A DNA stretch of 64,000 nucleotides. Source: Cristatella mucedo. Its lineage: Eukaryota; Bryozoa; Phylactolaemata; Cristatellidae. The notes under the pieces were generated by a model, which worked only from the letters and a program-made list of their open reading frames with translations, made no database searches and was not told the origin of the DNA. Made by a program: the position numbers and the translations under genes. This document shows, one piece after another, positions 55,504-64,000 of the stretch (position 1 is the stretch's first letter; the number at the start of each line of letters is the position of its first letter). The DNA is taken from assembly GCA_009760855.2 (NCBI GenBank), contig WPIO01000002.1, positions 1,519,501-1,583,500 on the forward strand. The letters run 5' to 3'.

Positions 55504-56941
55504 GACTTTTCAAATGCCAGGTTTATAACGGGAGAATGTGAAAGCCTACTCTCAATTTAAAAAAGTCGAGACGTTCCTAGATCTTGCCTCGTCGGCTGCT
55601 TGCACCTTGTTTTTACGCACCACTTGTGCGTTGTCAGTTTCATTGGTTCTGAATAATAGAATTAACGTGCTGTAATGAAGACACTGTAGTGTCTTCTGAA
55701 TTTAAGTATTTTTCTATAAACCAAACCCACGTAATGGGCGATAGTCCTTGCAGACACGGGACATACGCACTCGCGAAGCTAGTGCCTCGAAGTACAGCTT
55801 ACAAGTCCGGATATTTAGCAGTTAGCGCGACGAGAGCGCCACAGCTTTAAAGAACGCTAATATCTTTAAAAAAAGTCCACATAATTAATGCAGAGGCGTT
55901 GGCTATGCAGTCACAAAAGAGCTACTTGTGCACAGACCAAGTCATAGCATACCACTGCCTAACCATCACTTCCAACGTCTTTTCATATTAAATAAGCTAC
56001 AGATTATAGCATATTGCGCGGCTCCAGCTCGTGCTAATTATGTAACTCGGGACCTTAAAATAATCACTAGCCCTGTCGTCACTGAGGGGGCGACTCTCAA
56101 CCCAGGCATCGAGGGTGGACTGCCTGTGCCGATCGTTTATGCATGCAGCCAGCCTGCTCGACAACGAGTACTGCGGCATGCGAATGATGTTGTGCGGTTG
56201 AATGGATTCATCTTGGGAACTGGTGTGGGCAAATGAGGAAGGTGGTGGACCTGCTCGGTCGACGTCTAGGCTTGGCGGCAATTTTCACTGAGTACAGCGT
56301 GAATACAACGTTTAAACATGGCTGTTAGCGGTCGCTGGCATCGGGTTGGAAGCTCCGTGGAAGAGGAACGAGAGAAAGGGGATACAATCTGCTCAGGCAG
56401 GCGGACTGGCAGAATTATCTAGAGAATGGTGGGGTCGCATGACTAGCGCACAAATTAACTGGCACGAGCTGGAAGCTAGCAAATGACTGCAGCAGCTCAT
56501 GAGTGTAGAGCTCGACGGCTTATCCTACGATGGAAGTTCTGGTAAATCGTGTGACAGCTCGACCCGAGCAGCTCATTGTCGTGAGAGGCATTGTTTGGAG
56601 CGGAAGCAGGCCGAACAGACCGGGTAAGTCACAACCCAGGCGCCGCCAATACCTTGTACGGGGTGGAGGGATTCATCGCATATAGGGTGAATGAGGGCAT
56701 AATAAACCATGTCACTATTTCTCCTCTGTGGCATACATTTTACTTATTATAAGGTAATTTAATTTTAGTCATTCAATTCCTATGGAGTTGGCGTTAAAAA
56801 GTTGCTACCTACAAGTTAGCATGCAGGTTTAGCTCTGGGAAACCCCTAAGACTTAGGACGTACAGCGAACCGGAAGTTTCTCGTTGCCAAGCAGGCGCTC
56901 TGCCTCGAATACGCTCTCTGTCGCCGCACTAGAAAGCAACT
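55504..56941. other. upstream flank of CFAP119
   Basis: No repeat was recognised. Overlapping frames at about 55,930-56,280 on both strands have no splice support. The last few hundred bases before 56,942 presumably contain the CFAP119 promoter; no element was identified. Confidence 0.35.
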
Positions 56942-59900
56942 ATGGAACGGCCAGAACCTTACAAGCTACTCCAGGTAAGCTGAGGTATTTTGAAAACCAT
57001 TTTTTCCATTGCAACATCTCCGTTTGCTGCGGAGCAGAACCGCGAAGCCGCCGTCGAACTTCAGCCAGCAACTTCTTTTAGCAGGGTCTCGGGCCTCAAT
57101 ATCCACCTCCGGATCTATTTGATAGCATAGTTCCATATGGTGCTCTATTTATGAAATTTAAATTTTGAATATGAAAGCCTTCGAAATGATTTCAGTCCAT
57201 CAGAAGCTGGCACGTGCTCAGGTCGCACATAATGTTCCTTTGGAGACCGTGCATTTAGTTCGTATGCTCCCAAAGCCTGGAACTCCCTCCCGACTTGCGT
57301 CAGACCATCCCCTGACTTGACCACATTCAAAAAGAACTTAAAAACACACATATTTAGGACAGCATTTAGTGGGTCCCTGTGATTCGTCCTTCATGTGCTT
57401 ATGCGTGCTGGCACTGTGCATGCTGCCACTAACCACACTTGCATGCTGACCCTGTGCATGTCACCCCTAATCATTCTATTCATTTGTTTGTTTTTCAAGC
57501 ACGATTTTACTTACCATTCAATTGCATTTCACTTTGCAGCAAATGTAAAGCGCCTAGAAAGAGATTAAGTTCTCTGAGGGTGCTTTATCAAGTGCATTAT
57601 TATTATTATTATTATTAATGTGAGAGCTGCTTGCGAAAAATAAACTAATATATAATCCTTGAATATGAGCTGGGTTCTACTGCGGCTAATAAATTCTAGA
57701 TGCACAACTGATAGTCGGTCGATGAGAAACTCATAATTACAAAGGATTAACACATCGCCTAAAGTATTGGCGAGACGTCGACGCTATCCATAATCTACAC
57801 CATGTACCGTAGGCAGTTCGCTGACACTATTTTTTTAGATCTGATCTCCTATAAAGTTAAAGCCGCACTGACACCACAGTAATCAAGTAATCTGTGTGGG
57901 TACTTTGACTTCATCACAAATCTGGCTTGTATTTTGCATTTCTTTTCTTAAAATTTATTTTTAACCGGACACTGCGTAGGCTAAGAAGGGGTCTCGGAGC
58001 TGCAAAATTCAGCGAATATTTGATCTTGGACATCTTCTTGTATTAGAATAACAGATAATATGTAAAAGGATGAATTTATAGTGCTATTTTGGGTACATGT
58101 AACTCAAAAAAACTCGCATGATTTGAAGATGATGTTGGCGGCTGCTAACAAGCACGAAGCAGCGGTAAAAAAAGCAAAAGCGGTAGAGCAATCCCACTAA
58201 TAGTCACTTGAACATTTTATTAAACTGAAGCACGGCGCGTTGACTTTATCTAGCAAAAAATAACCTTATCTTTTCCACAACCGACATGATTTGGGCCTCA
58301 TAGATCGAATTCCCTACAGTCTCGCTACACTTAGTTACCAATCAAACGCCAGCTTTGGCAATACAAAACTTGGGCTCAGCTTTTCTAGTTCTTGACCCGC
58401 TAATATAGTTCCTTACTCTTTCTTTGCCTAAGTTTGTAACGTGGCTAATACGGAAAGATTCAATCCCTTATGTCAGTAAACAGCTTGCCCGGCTTTCCGT
58501 CGTGATCGCAGATTCTGATATTAATAATAATAATAATAATAATATTGCACTTGATAAAGCGCCCTCAGAGAACTTAATCTCTTTCTAGGCGCTTTACATT
58601 TGCTGCAAAGTGATACGCAATAGAATATATTGTCCTAGGTGTTCAAAATTTGGTTGGTTTGATCAACTTTGTCGGCATTTTATTTCATAGTCATGGCCGC
58701 TAGCTTCATTAGTCTACTGCATACATATATAGCAACTTTCTATTTCAGCCGAGGTCTCACAAAGCCAAGGTGTGCATATGGTGAGTACACTCGTAATTGA
58801 TTTACATTCTGTTATTCTGTAATTTAGTTGAGTATTCCTAAAATTATGACTATTTTTAGGGGTGATTTAACCATTTCGGATCTTGATGCTATCTACGAAG
58901 CCTCGTCTGCAGGTGAAATTAGAGAGTAAGTTAACCCGATCAAAACCTGTCCTCATTACTCGGATGATAATATTAACAATAAAAATAAGAATATGTCGTT
59001 TGTATTTTGCCCTAAGAGAACTAAAACACTATCTAGGCACTTAACAACTCACTTCAAGAGAATCAATAATAAAGGAATAGTGACATGCAATGAATCAAGC
59101 ATGCAAAAGCAAGCAAGTATCATTAAGTCGTATTATCATTAAGCTTCAGGAAGTTAGCAGCCATCTATTTAACAATGTGAGAAATTTATTAATAATGTGA
59201 GTGTATGTTAGTTTGGCCAAATCGGCTCCATGAATCCTTATTTCTGTATTTAAGGCAAATTTTAGCTGAATATAGCTCAAAACAACTTGACGATAGTTTT
59301 CCAAGAAGCGCACAATTATTAATGCAACGGCATGCCTTCACTGAATAGAATGTTCGCTTGATGAGGCTTAGTACAAAGAAAATAAATGCGTAAATGTCTT
59401 TTAACCGTACACATATATAGCTCGAGGTCGGTATAAAATAGGAGCAAACTCAGAAATTAGGTATGATGAAAGATCTGTAGCTGTAGGTGGGCGTGCATCT
59501 GCATTAACATTTGCTTTGCTAAAGGACTCGACGTTGAGCTCGGGAGTTTAAGCCAGCTCATGGCCTCCATATATTAAGCAAGCAGAGGCAGAAAGTAGCG
59601 ACAAAACAATTCTGATTCAGTTGCGGGTAGTGATATAAAATGGATAGTTGGTCGATTTATACATGCCGTGGGTAGGTATAGGCGATGATGAAACAATCGC
59701 GTATTCGGGCAAGAACGAAGGCTGAGAGGGCATAGGTTTGTATTTTGCGATGCCTAGCTAAAGAAGAAATGTGGTGTAACGAATAGCACGGTACAATGGG
59801 TGACAAATTTACTGTACATACTTGATACAGAAGCATTACCTACACACCAGTTAAATAAGCCGAGCCCTGAATTTTGTGCTCATTCATTCATTCATTGCAG

Positions 59901-62270
59901 TATACTAGCATCTGTTTTTGGATTGCAAATCGGGGATGCACCCGAGCTGCTTAAAGACTCGATACTATTGGATCTCTTTTACTACACTGTTCAGTTTGGA
60001 ATTGATAATGGATTCACCAAAGAGCAGACTTCAGCACTATTTTCGATGGTTAAGCGAACTCACGACATATGCACTGGTAAGTCTTTCAATAATGGCATGA
60101 TGCTACCCTCCCTACTTCAGCATGCAATGTATTAGGAAAGCCTGGGCGTGAGAATACTGGCTGCTCATGTTGATTTAATAGCTATGACTTCCCCCCTTGG
60201 ATATGGCAATGAAAAGATAAAAAGCTCTGCTCTACCGAGATTGACTGTGATAATGTCTTCATGAGATATATTCATACTTTAGATCTTGCCTTCCTTAACC
60301 TGTGCTTGTGCTGCTGCTAGTGTTTGTATCAGTCTTCAAGTTTGTCTATGCATAATGAGCATTTGATCGGACCCATTAGCTGAAGATATCTTGGCATATT
60401 TATTTGGGTCGATTTTAAACATTACTTAGTCACTCTAAAGTTACTTCTTTGCTAAAATACCTGTTCAATTTGTCAAAGCAGACACACTGCTGACACTGGG
60501 ATACATTGAGTCAGAGAGAGTGGTGATCTGCTTCATGAATGATATTCGCAGCCCACAGGGAAAGTTTCTAACCGAGCACAGGTCAAATAATACAAAGCTG
60601 ACAAGGCTAAGCAGGAGTACCAGCAGTAACAGCAGTAGCACTCGTGGCAGCACTGGCAGCAGTAGTAGCAGTATCACTGGCAGTAGCAACACTAGCAGCA
60701 CTAAGAGCAATAACTGGCGGAACTGAAAGCAGCAGTAGTAGCAGTGCCCCTGGCAGTAGCAGCACTAGCAGCACTGAGAGCAACACAACTGGCTGAACTG
60801 ACAGCAGCAGCACTGGCAGCAGTAGTAGCAGTAGCACTGGCAGCAGCAGCATTGGTAGCAGTAGCAGCAGTGGTACTCGCAGAAGCTCTAGAAGCAGAAC
60901 TGGCAACAGCACGAGTAGCAGCACTAGCAGCAGTTGCAGCAATACCAGAGCTGACAGCAGCAGCACTGGCAGCAGCAATAGCACCAGCAGTTTACCAACG
61001 AATAGGTGACTGCAAAGAGAGTTGCACAAAATCGGCCAGTTGCTCAAGCTATTAAAACTGGTATTGTTGTTTCACATCAACTTATGTACCAGCAATTTGT
61101 AATCACACACTGCATCACAATCACATCACTGCTACATGACTTTTTTAACTTGTCAGAGACTCCTTTCGGAAACGTCAACGAGAGTTTTGCTTTCTTCAAG
61201 GACATGCTATTGTGTCATTCGGTGAAGGTATGTAAGGAGCGATTCATCCATTTTGATGGAAATAGCAAAGATGCTAATTTTCCTACTTTGCTTTCTGCTG
61301 CTGATGGCAACCAGCTGAGTCAACACCAACTTATACGATTGCTTTTTCAGAGACCGCCATTCAGTATTGACCTCTTCAAGCCTGATCATGTCAAGATCAT
61401 AACGGAGTATGTTGTAACTACCTACTTCCGACATTTCAAAATGTACAAATACGTTTTCACACCACTCGTGAAGCTGGACTTGTCTATGACCTACGAAGGA
61501 GTGCCTGAACCACCTCAACTGTCGACTGCAGCAGGTGATACAGACGTGCAGCTTGATGAAGGTCGACTCATGTAATCAGGAGCACTTCTGCAACTCCCTT
61601 TCTAAGAATGTCGGTCCTTCGCGACTGCCTAATGCTCAGATAGCATGGCAGGCGGTATGCTTGCCACCTGAGAGATTCTACAGAGGTCAGCCCCCAACTA
61701 TGGGCACGGTACATGCTAATGTAATGTTCCTGCTTGGGCAGTTCTGGTCAGCCACTGCTAGGCTTCGCTGTGGAAGGGTGGTGGCCACGTAGCGATCGAG
61801 CATGGCTGTGCATGTTTACAGTGAAAGCCTCCCGTTTGCAGACGAAGGAGCTCGTGAGGTTTCACGATCACCCGAGGCCAAGATTGTGGAAGAAAGCGAA
61901 AAGAAAGACGAAGAGAAACAAATCAGTGAGTACCCACAGTGAGCGGCAGCAGCAGAAGCAGCACAGATAGCAGCAGAAGCTGCCGAGGCAGCAGAAAAGG
62001 CAGCAGCAGCTTGTTTTCGGCTGCCGAAGCTAGCGAGACATCCGTCCGTGCACCACCGCTGCTGCAGGCATAACGATGACGCCTGCCCAGCTGGAGCTTC
62101 ACGTGCTCATACAGAAGCAGCTAGAGGAGGAGGTGCAGAAGCTCAAGCTCAACGTGGAGGAGCAGCTCAGGGTGACCGATGAGGCGCTCAACCAGAAGCT
62201 GCAGAACCTGGAGGGTGGTGGCAGCGCTGGTGGAGTCGGCAACAGCAAGTCGGCGAAGAAGAAAAAATGA
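56942..62270 (+). CDS. CFAP119: ciliary CLAMP-domain protein, CFAP119/CCDC189-like
   Basis: A relative of Chlamydomonas C1a-32, a central-pair (C1a) axonemal protein. Eight exons join in phase: 56942-56974, 58749-58780, 58860-58925, 59901-60076, 61157-61227, 61351-61534, 61842-61925, 62068-62270; 849 bases, 282 residues, no internal stop. Start MERPEPYKLLQ, then KAKVCIWGDLTISDLDAIYE. The CLAMP domain is at about residues 43-188: DSILLDLFYYTVQFGIDNGF, TKEQTSALFSMVKRTHDIC, GNVNESFAFFKDMLLCHSVK, RPPFSIDLFKPDHVKIITEY, TYFRHFKMYKYVFTPLVKL. The tail is acidic (EESEKKDEEKQ), then a coiled coil (QKQLEEEVQKLKLNVEEQL), ending in Gly/Ser and poly-Lys. All borders are GT-AG. The first exon is assigned by phase and an ATG with a good donor. 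Introns contain LINE tails and GCA-triplet tracts. The domain is recognised from memory of the family. Confidence 0.88.
57232..57619 (+). mobile_element. LINE family 1, 3' terminal copy
   Basis: It carries AFSSYAPKAWNSLPTCV-like coding remnants, GACAGCATTTAGTGGGTCCC, ATGCTGCCACTAACCACACT, the terminal hairpin (GCGCCTAGAAAGAGATTAAG / TTCTCTGAGGGTGC) and (ATT)n. In CFAP119 intron 1. Confidence 0.85.
58521..58618 (-). mobile_element. LINE family 1, solo 3' tail
   Basis: (AAT)n, TGCACTTGATAAAGCGCCCT, AACTTAATCTCTTTCTAGGC, then GCTTTACATTTGCTGCAAAG. In CFAP119 intron 1, ending about 130 bp before exon 2. Confidence 0.85.
58970..59115 (-). repeat. retroposon family C fragment
   Basis: TTGCCCTAAGAGAACTAAAA, CAAGAGAATCAATAATAAAG and AATAGTGACATGCAATG match the family C copies. 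In CFAP119 intron 3. Confidence 0.5.
60607..61000. repeat. degenerate GCA-triplet tract
   Basis: About 390 bases built from GCA-type triplets (AGCAGTAGCAGCACTGGCAG and variants). It lies in CFAP119 intron 4 and ends about 155 bp before exon 5. Open poly-Ala and poly-Leu frames on both strands are by-products. A second, shorter tract (GCAGCAGCAGAAGCAG and similar) lies in intron 7 at 61,944-62,012. Confidence 0.85.
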
Positions 62271-62690
62271 GCCGATCTGACTCGATGAATGCATGGAAGG
62301 GGCGAGAGCTACCCACACGCCGCACGCTCGAGCTCGACTGCCCAGCGAGCACGCTCTGCGCAGCTGCGATTTTGCTCGCTGGCTCGAGGCCGGCTCGGGT
62401 GCAGCAGCAGCCACTCTTTTCAACAGGACATGCTCCCGTTGTGTAGCTCTTGAGCAGCTAAAAAACGGTGTGAGACTCGGAATGCTGCCTGCATATCTTT
62501 TGCAGCCATTTCAGCCTGCCAAAGTGACTTTGCATCTGCAGCTGCAGCAGAAGGCATGGCCCCCTTTAGCCTCCAGTGGAGCATCATGCCTGAGGCTCGG
62601 CTACGGCATATGTCACATGTACTACAGGACATGTATATATTATAAGATGTGAGTATACGCTGTGTACAGCTAGGTAAACTAAGGAAATGG
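62271..62690. other. CFAP119 3' flank, GC-rich
   Basis: Follows the stop codon. Frames on both strands are open by composition only (plus 62293-62652, minus 62121-62423). No AATAAA was seen before the repeat at 62.69 kb. Confidence 0.4.
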
Positions 62691-62693
62691 CAA

Positions 62694-62768
62694 TAATAAT
62701 AATAATATATTTTTATAGCGCCCTCGGAGAACTCAATTTCTTTCTAGGCACTCTGCATTTGCTGGCGA
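62694..62768 (-). mobile_element. LINE family 1, solo 3' tail
   Basis: (AAT)n, ATAGCGCCCTCGGAGAACTC, AATTTCTTTCTAGGCACTCT, then GCATTTGCTGG: the reverse complement of the family terminus. Confidence 0.75.
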
Positions 62769-63109
62769 TACGGCTCAGTTCACTTTTGCTGCTCAAGTAT
62801 CCTTAACTTATGGTAGATGAAAAATTCCTGTGACACTCCTGTTAGTGGGAACCTAGCAAAACCAAAAAGAATGCAATGCATGAATTGAGTATATGAATTG
62901 TGAGCATACTTGTGATACGTTGGTGCTGAACGGCTTGAAGGCATAACCACAGTTCAAGCTCCTTTATGATAAAATCAGGTCGGATTTTAACGACAGCTGC
63001 ATTCGGAGGGGTTGCCTTCAATAGGATCGGCACGAATAGGCTTTGAGGTGTACTGCTTAAATATTCAAAGAAAAAATACGATCGCCGTTTGTTTGATGTA
63101 ATTACAAAT
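62769..63109. other. no recognised feature
   Basis: A short minus-strand frame (62842-63033) lacks splice context or motif. Nothing else was seen. Confidence 0.4.
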
Positions 63110-63370
63110 TAGGATAGCTGAGTCAGGAAGGCAGTCGAGGAAGTGAGTAGCATGGCGGTAGCAGTTCAAGATGGCTGGAAAGGCTGTGACAGTCGGCAGG
63201 AGAATAAATGTAGTGATTAAGAATTGTGGAAGAGATTTCCACAGTCTAGGACATCAAGAGCAAAAGATACTGTCACCAGCGGTGTTCAAGTAAAGGAATA
63301 GAACAGCTCACTTATTGTCCATAGAGAACTTCAAGGCACAAGGAGGTTCTGAAACTGGTGCAGTAATGCT
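63110..63370 (-). mobile_element. LINE family 2 relic
   Basis: Nucleotide match to the 37.1 kb relic (GAGTAGCATGGCGGTAGCAG, GAACAGCTCACTTATTGTCC), broken in all frames. The sequence from 63,371 to the window end shows no recognisable feature. Confidence 0.6.
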
Positions 63371-64000
63371 TATGCAATAACAGACAAACCGGTCACCAGC
63401 ACAGGCAGATAAAAAGTCTGATCCATACACTAGAATTTAATTGTTGCACAGGTCAATGGTCCTTCGGAATAAATGGGACGCATCGTACCATTTGACTGAA
63501 GCCAAATACATCAACCACCGTGTCACGTCTGTACGCGTGCGCCAAAAAGACGCCTGATTTGTGGTCAACTGCACCACGCGATGCATCATGCACTCACAAT
63601 TTGCTAAGACAATGATAGCAATTGCAATAAAAAAAAAAGAGTAGACACCCTGTGGCTCAATGAATTCCCTTGACACACTCAATAATCAAGTTGCTAGCAC
63701 TGTGCCAGCCATCAGAGTGAAAAGACAGCTGCTCAAGAATTAGCACGTAAATCGATTGATTACTGTTAGTGCTGCTGCCATCACTGCTGCCAAAGACTAA
63801 GGATGCAAGCAAAGTAAAGTGAAGTTGGAGAATTTAAAAGCAGCTTTGAAACTAGCCGTGCTCTTTGGGCATTGCAGAATGTCGTGTGACACATTGCCAT
63901 ATGCCGTGAAACATCAATACCCTGCAACTCCATCTAGATGACAGTGCAACCCCAGCAACACCGCTGTGGATAATCCGGGGCATGGACCTTGTTCTCGAGT

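Noticed and set aside
60744-61055. Open poly-Ala/Val frame (and poly-Leu on the minus strand)
   Set aside because: Translation of a GCA-type triplet repeat inside CFAP119 intron 4; flanking exons join in phase without it.
62293-62652. 119-codon frame downstream of CFAP119
   Set aside because: GC-rich 3' flank in which both strands are open; no motif.

Overview
The window is animal nuclear DNA. It is AT-rich and intron-rich, and much of it is decayed retroposons. Three housekeeping or ciliary genes can be rebuilt exon by exon with matching intron phases. The animal origin is inferred from those proteins (a metazoan-type RPB11, a mitochondrial uL16m and a CLAMP-domain ciliary protein) and from L2/CR1-type LINEs with tRNA-headed SINEs. 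An invertebrate or early-branching metazoan is likely; the species cannot be told from sequence alone. No bacterial features, tRNA/rRNA genes or CRISPR arrays were seen.

Layout. (1) 1-14.5 kb, minus strand: an uncharacterised seven-exon gene (about 500 aa) runs from a GC-rich start region near 14.36 kb down to a stop at 1682, and five of its six introns are phase 1. A separate exon-like reading frame lies at 149-295. A decayed transposon-derived coding relic sits in one of its introns (9.3-10.3 kb). (2) 15-31 kb: scattered minus-strand exon-like frames (15.2-16.2, 24.2-24.6, 26.8-27.3, 29.9-30.5 kb) that I could not join into a gene, among LINE and SINE fragments and a MITE-like element (18.1-18.6 kb). 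(3) 31.6-38.1 kb: a retroposon graveyard with a defective LINE reverse transcriptase carrying a nested SINE. (4) 38.9-50.2 kb: POLR2J (minus) and MRPL16 (plus) in head-to-head orientation, with 235 bp between start codons. (5) 51.9-56.9 kb: LINE and SINE debris. (6) 56.9-62.3 kb: an eight-exon CFAP119/CLAMP gene (plus), with triplet-repeat tracts in its introns. (7) 62.3-64 kb: 3' flank with more LINE remnants.

Retroposons. At least two LINE families and three SINE-like families recur. LINE family 1 ends in a conserved hairpin followed by an (ATT)n tail, and many copies are only this 3' tail. The tRNA-headed SINE family B ends in a sequence resembling the 3' end of LINE family 2, which suggests SINE mobilisation by a tail-sharing LINE partner.

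The three recognised genes act in different places (nuclear transcription, mitochondrial translation, ciliary axoneme). Only the POLR2J-MRPL16 pair shows an arrangement that suggests shared regulation.
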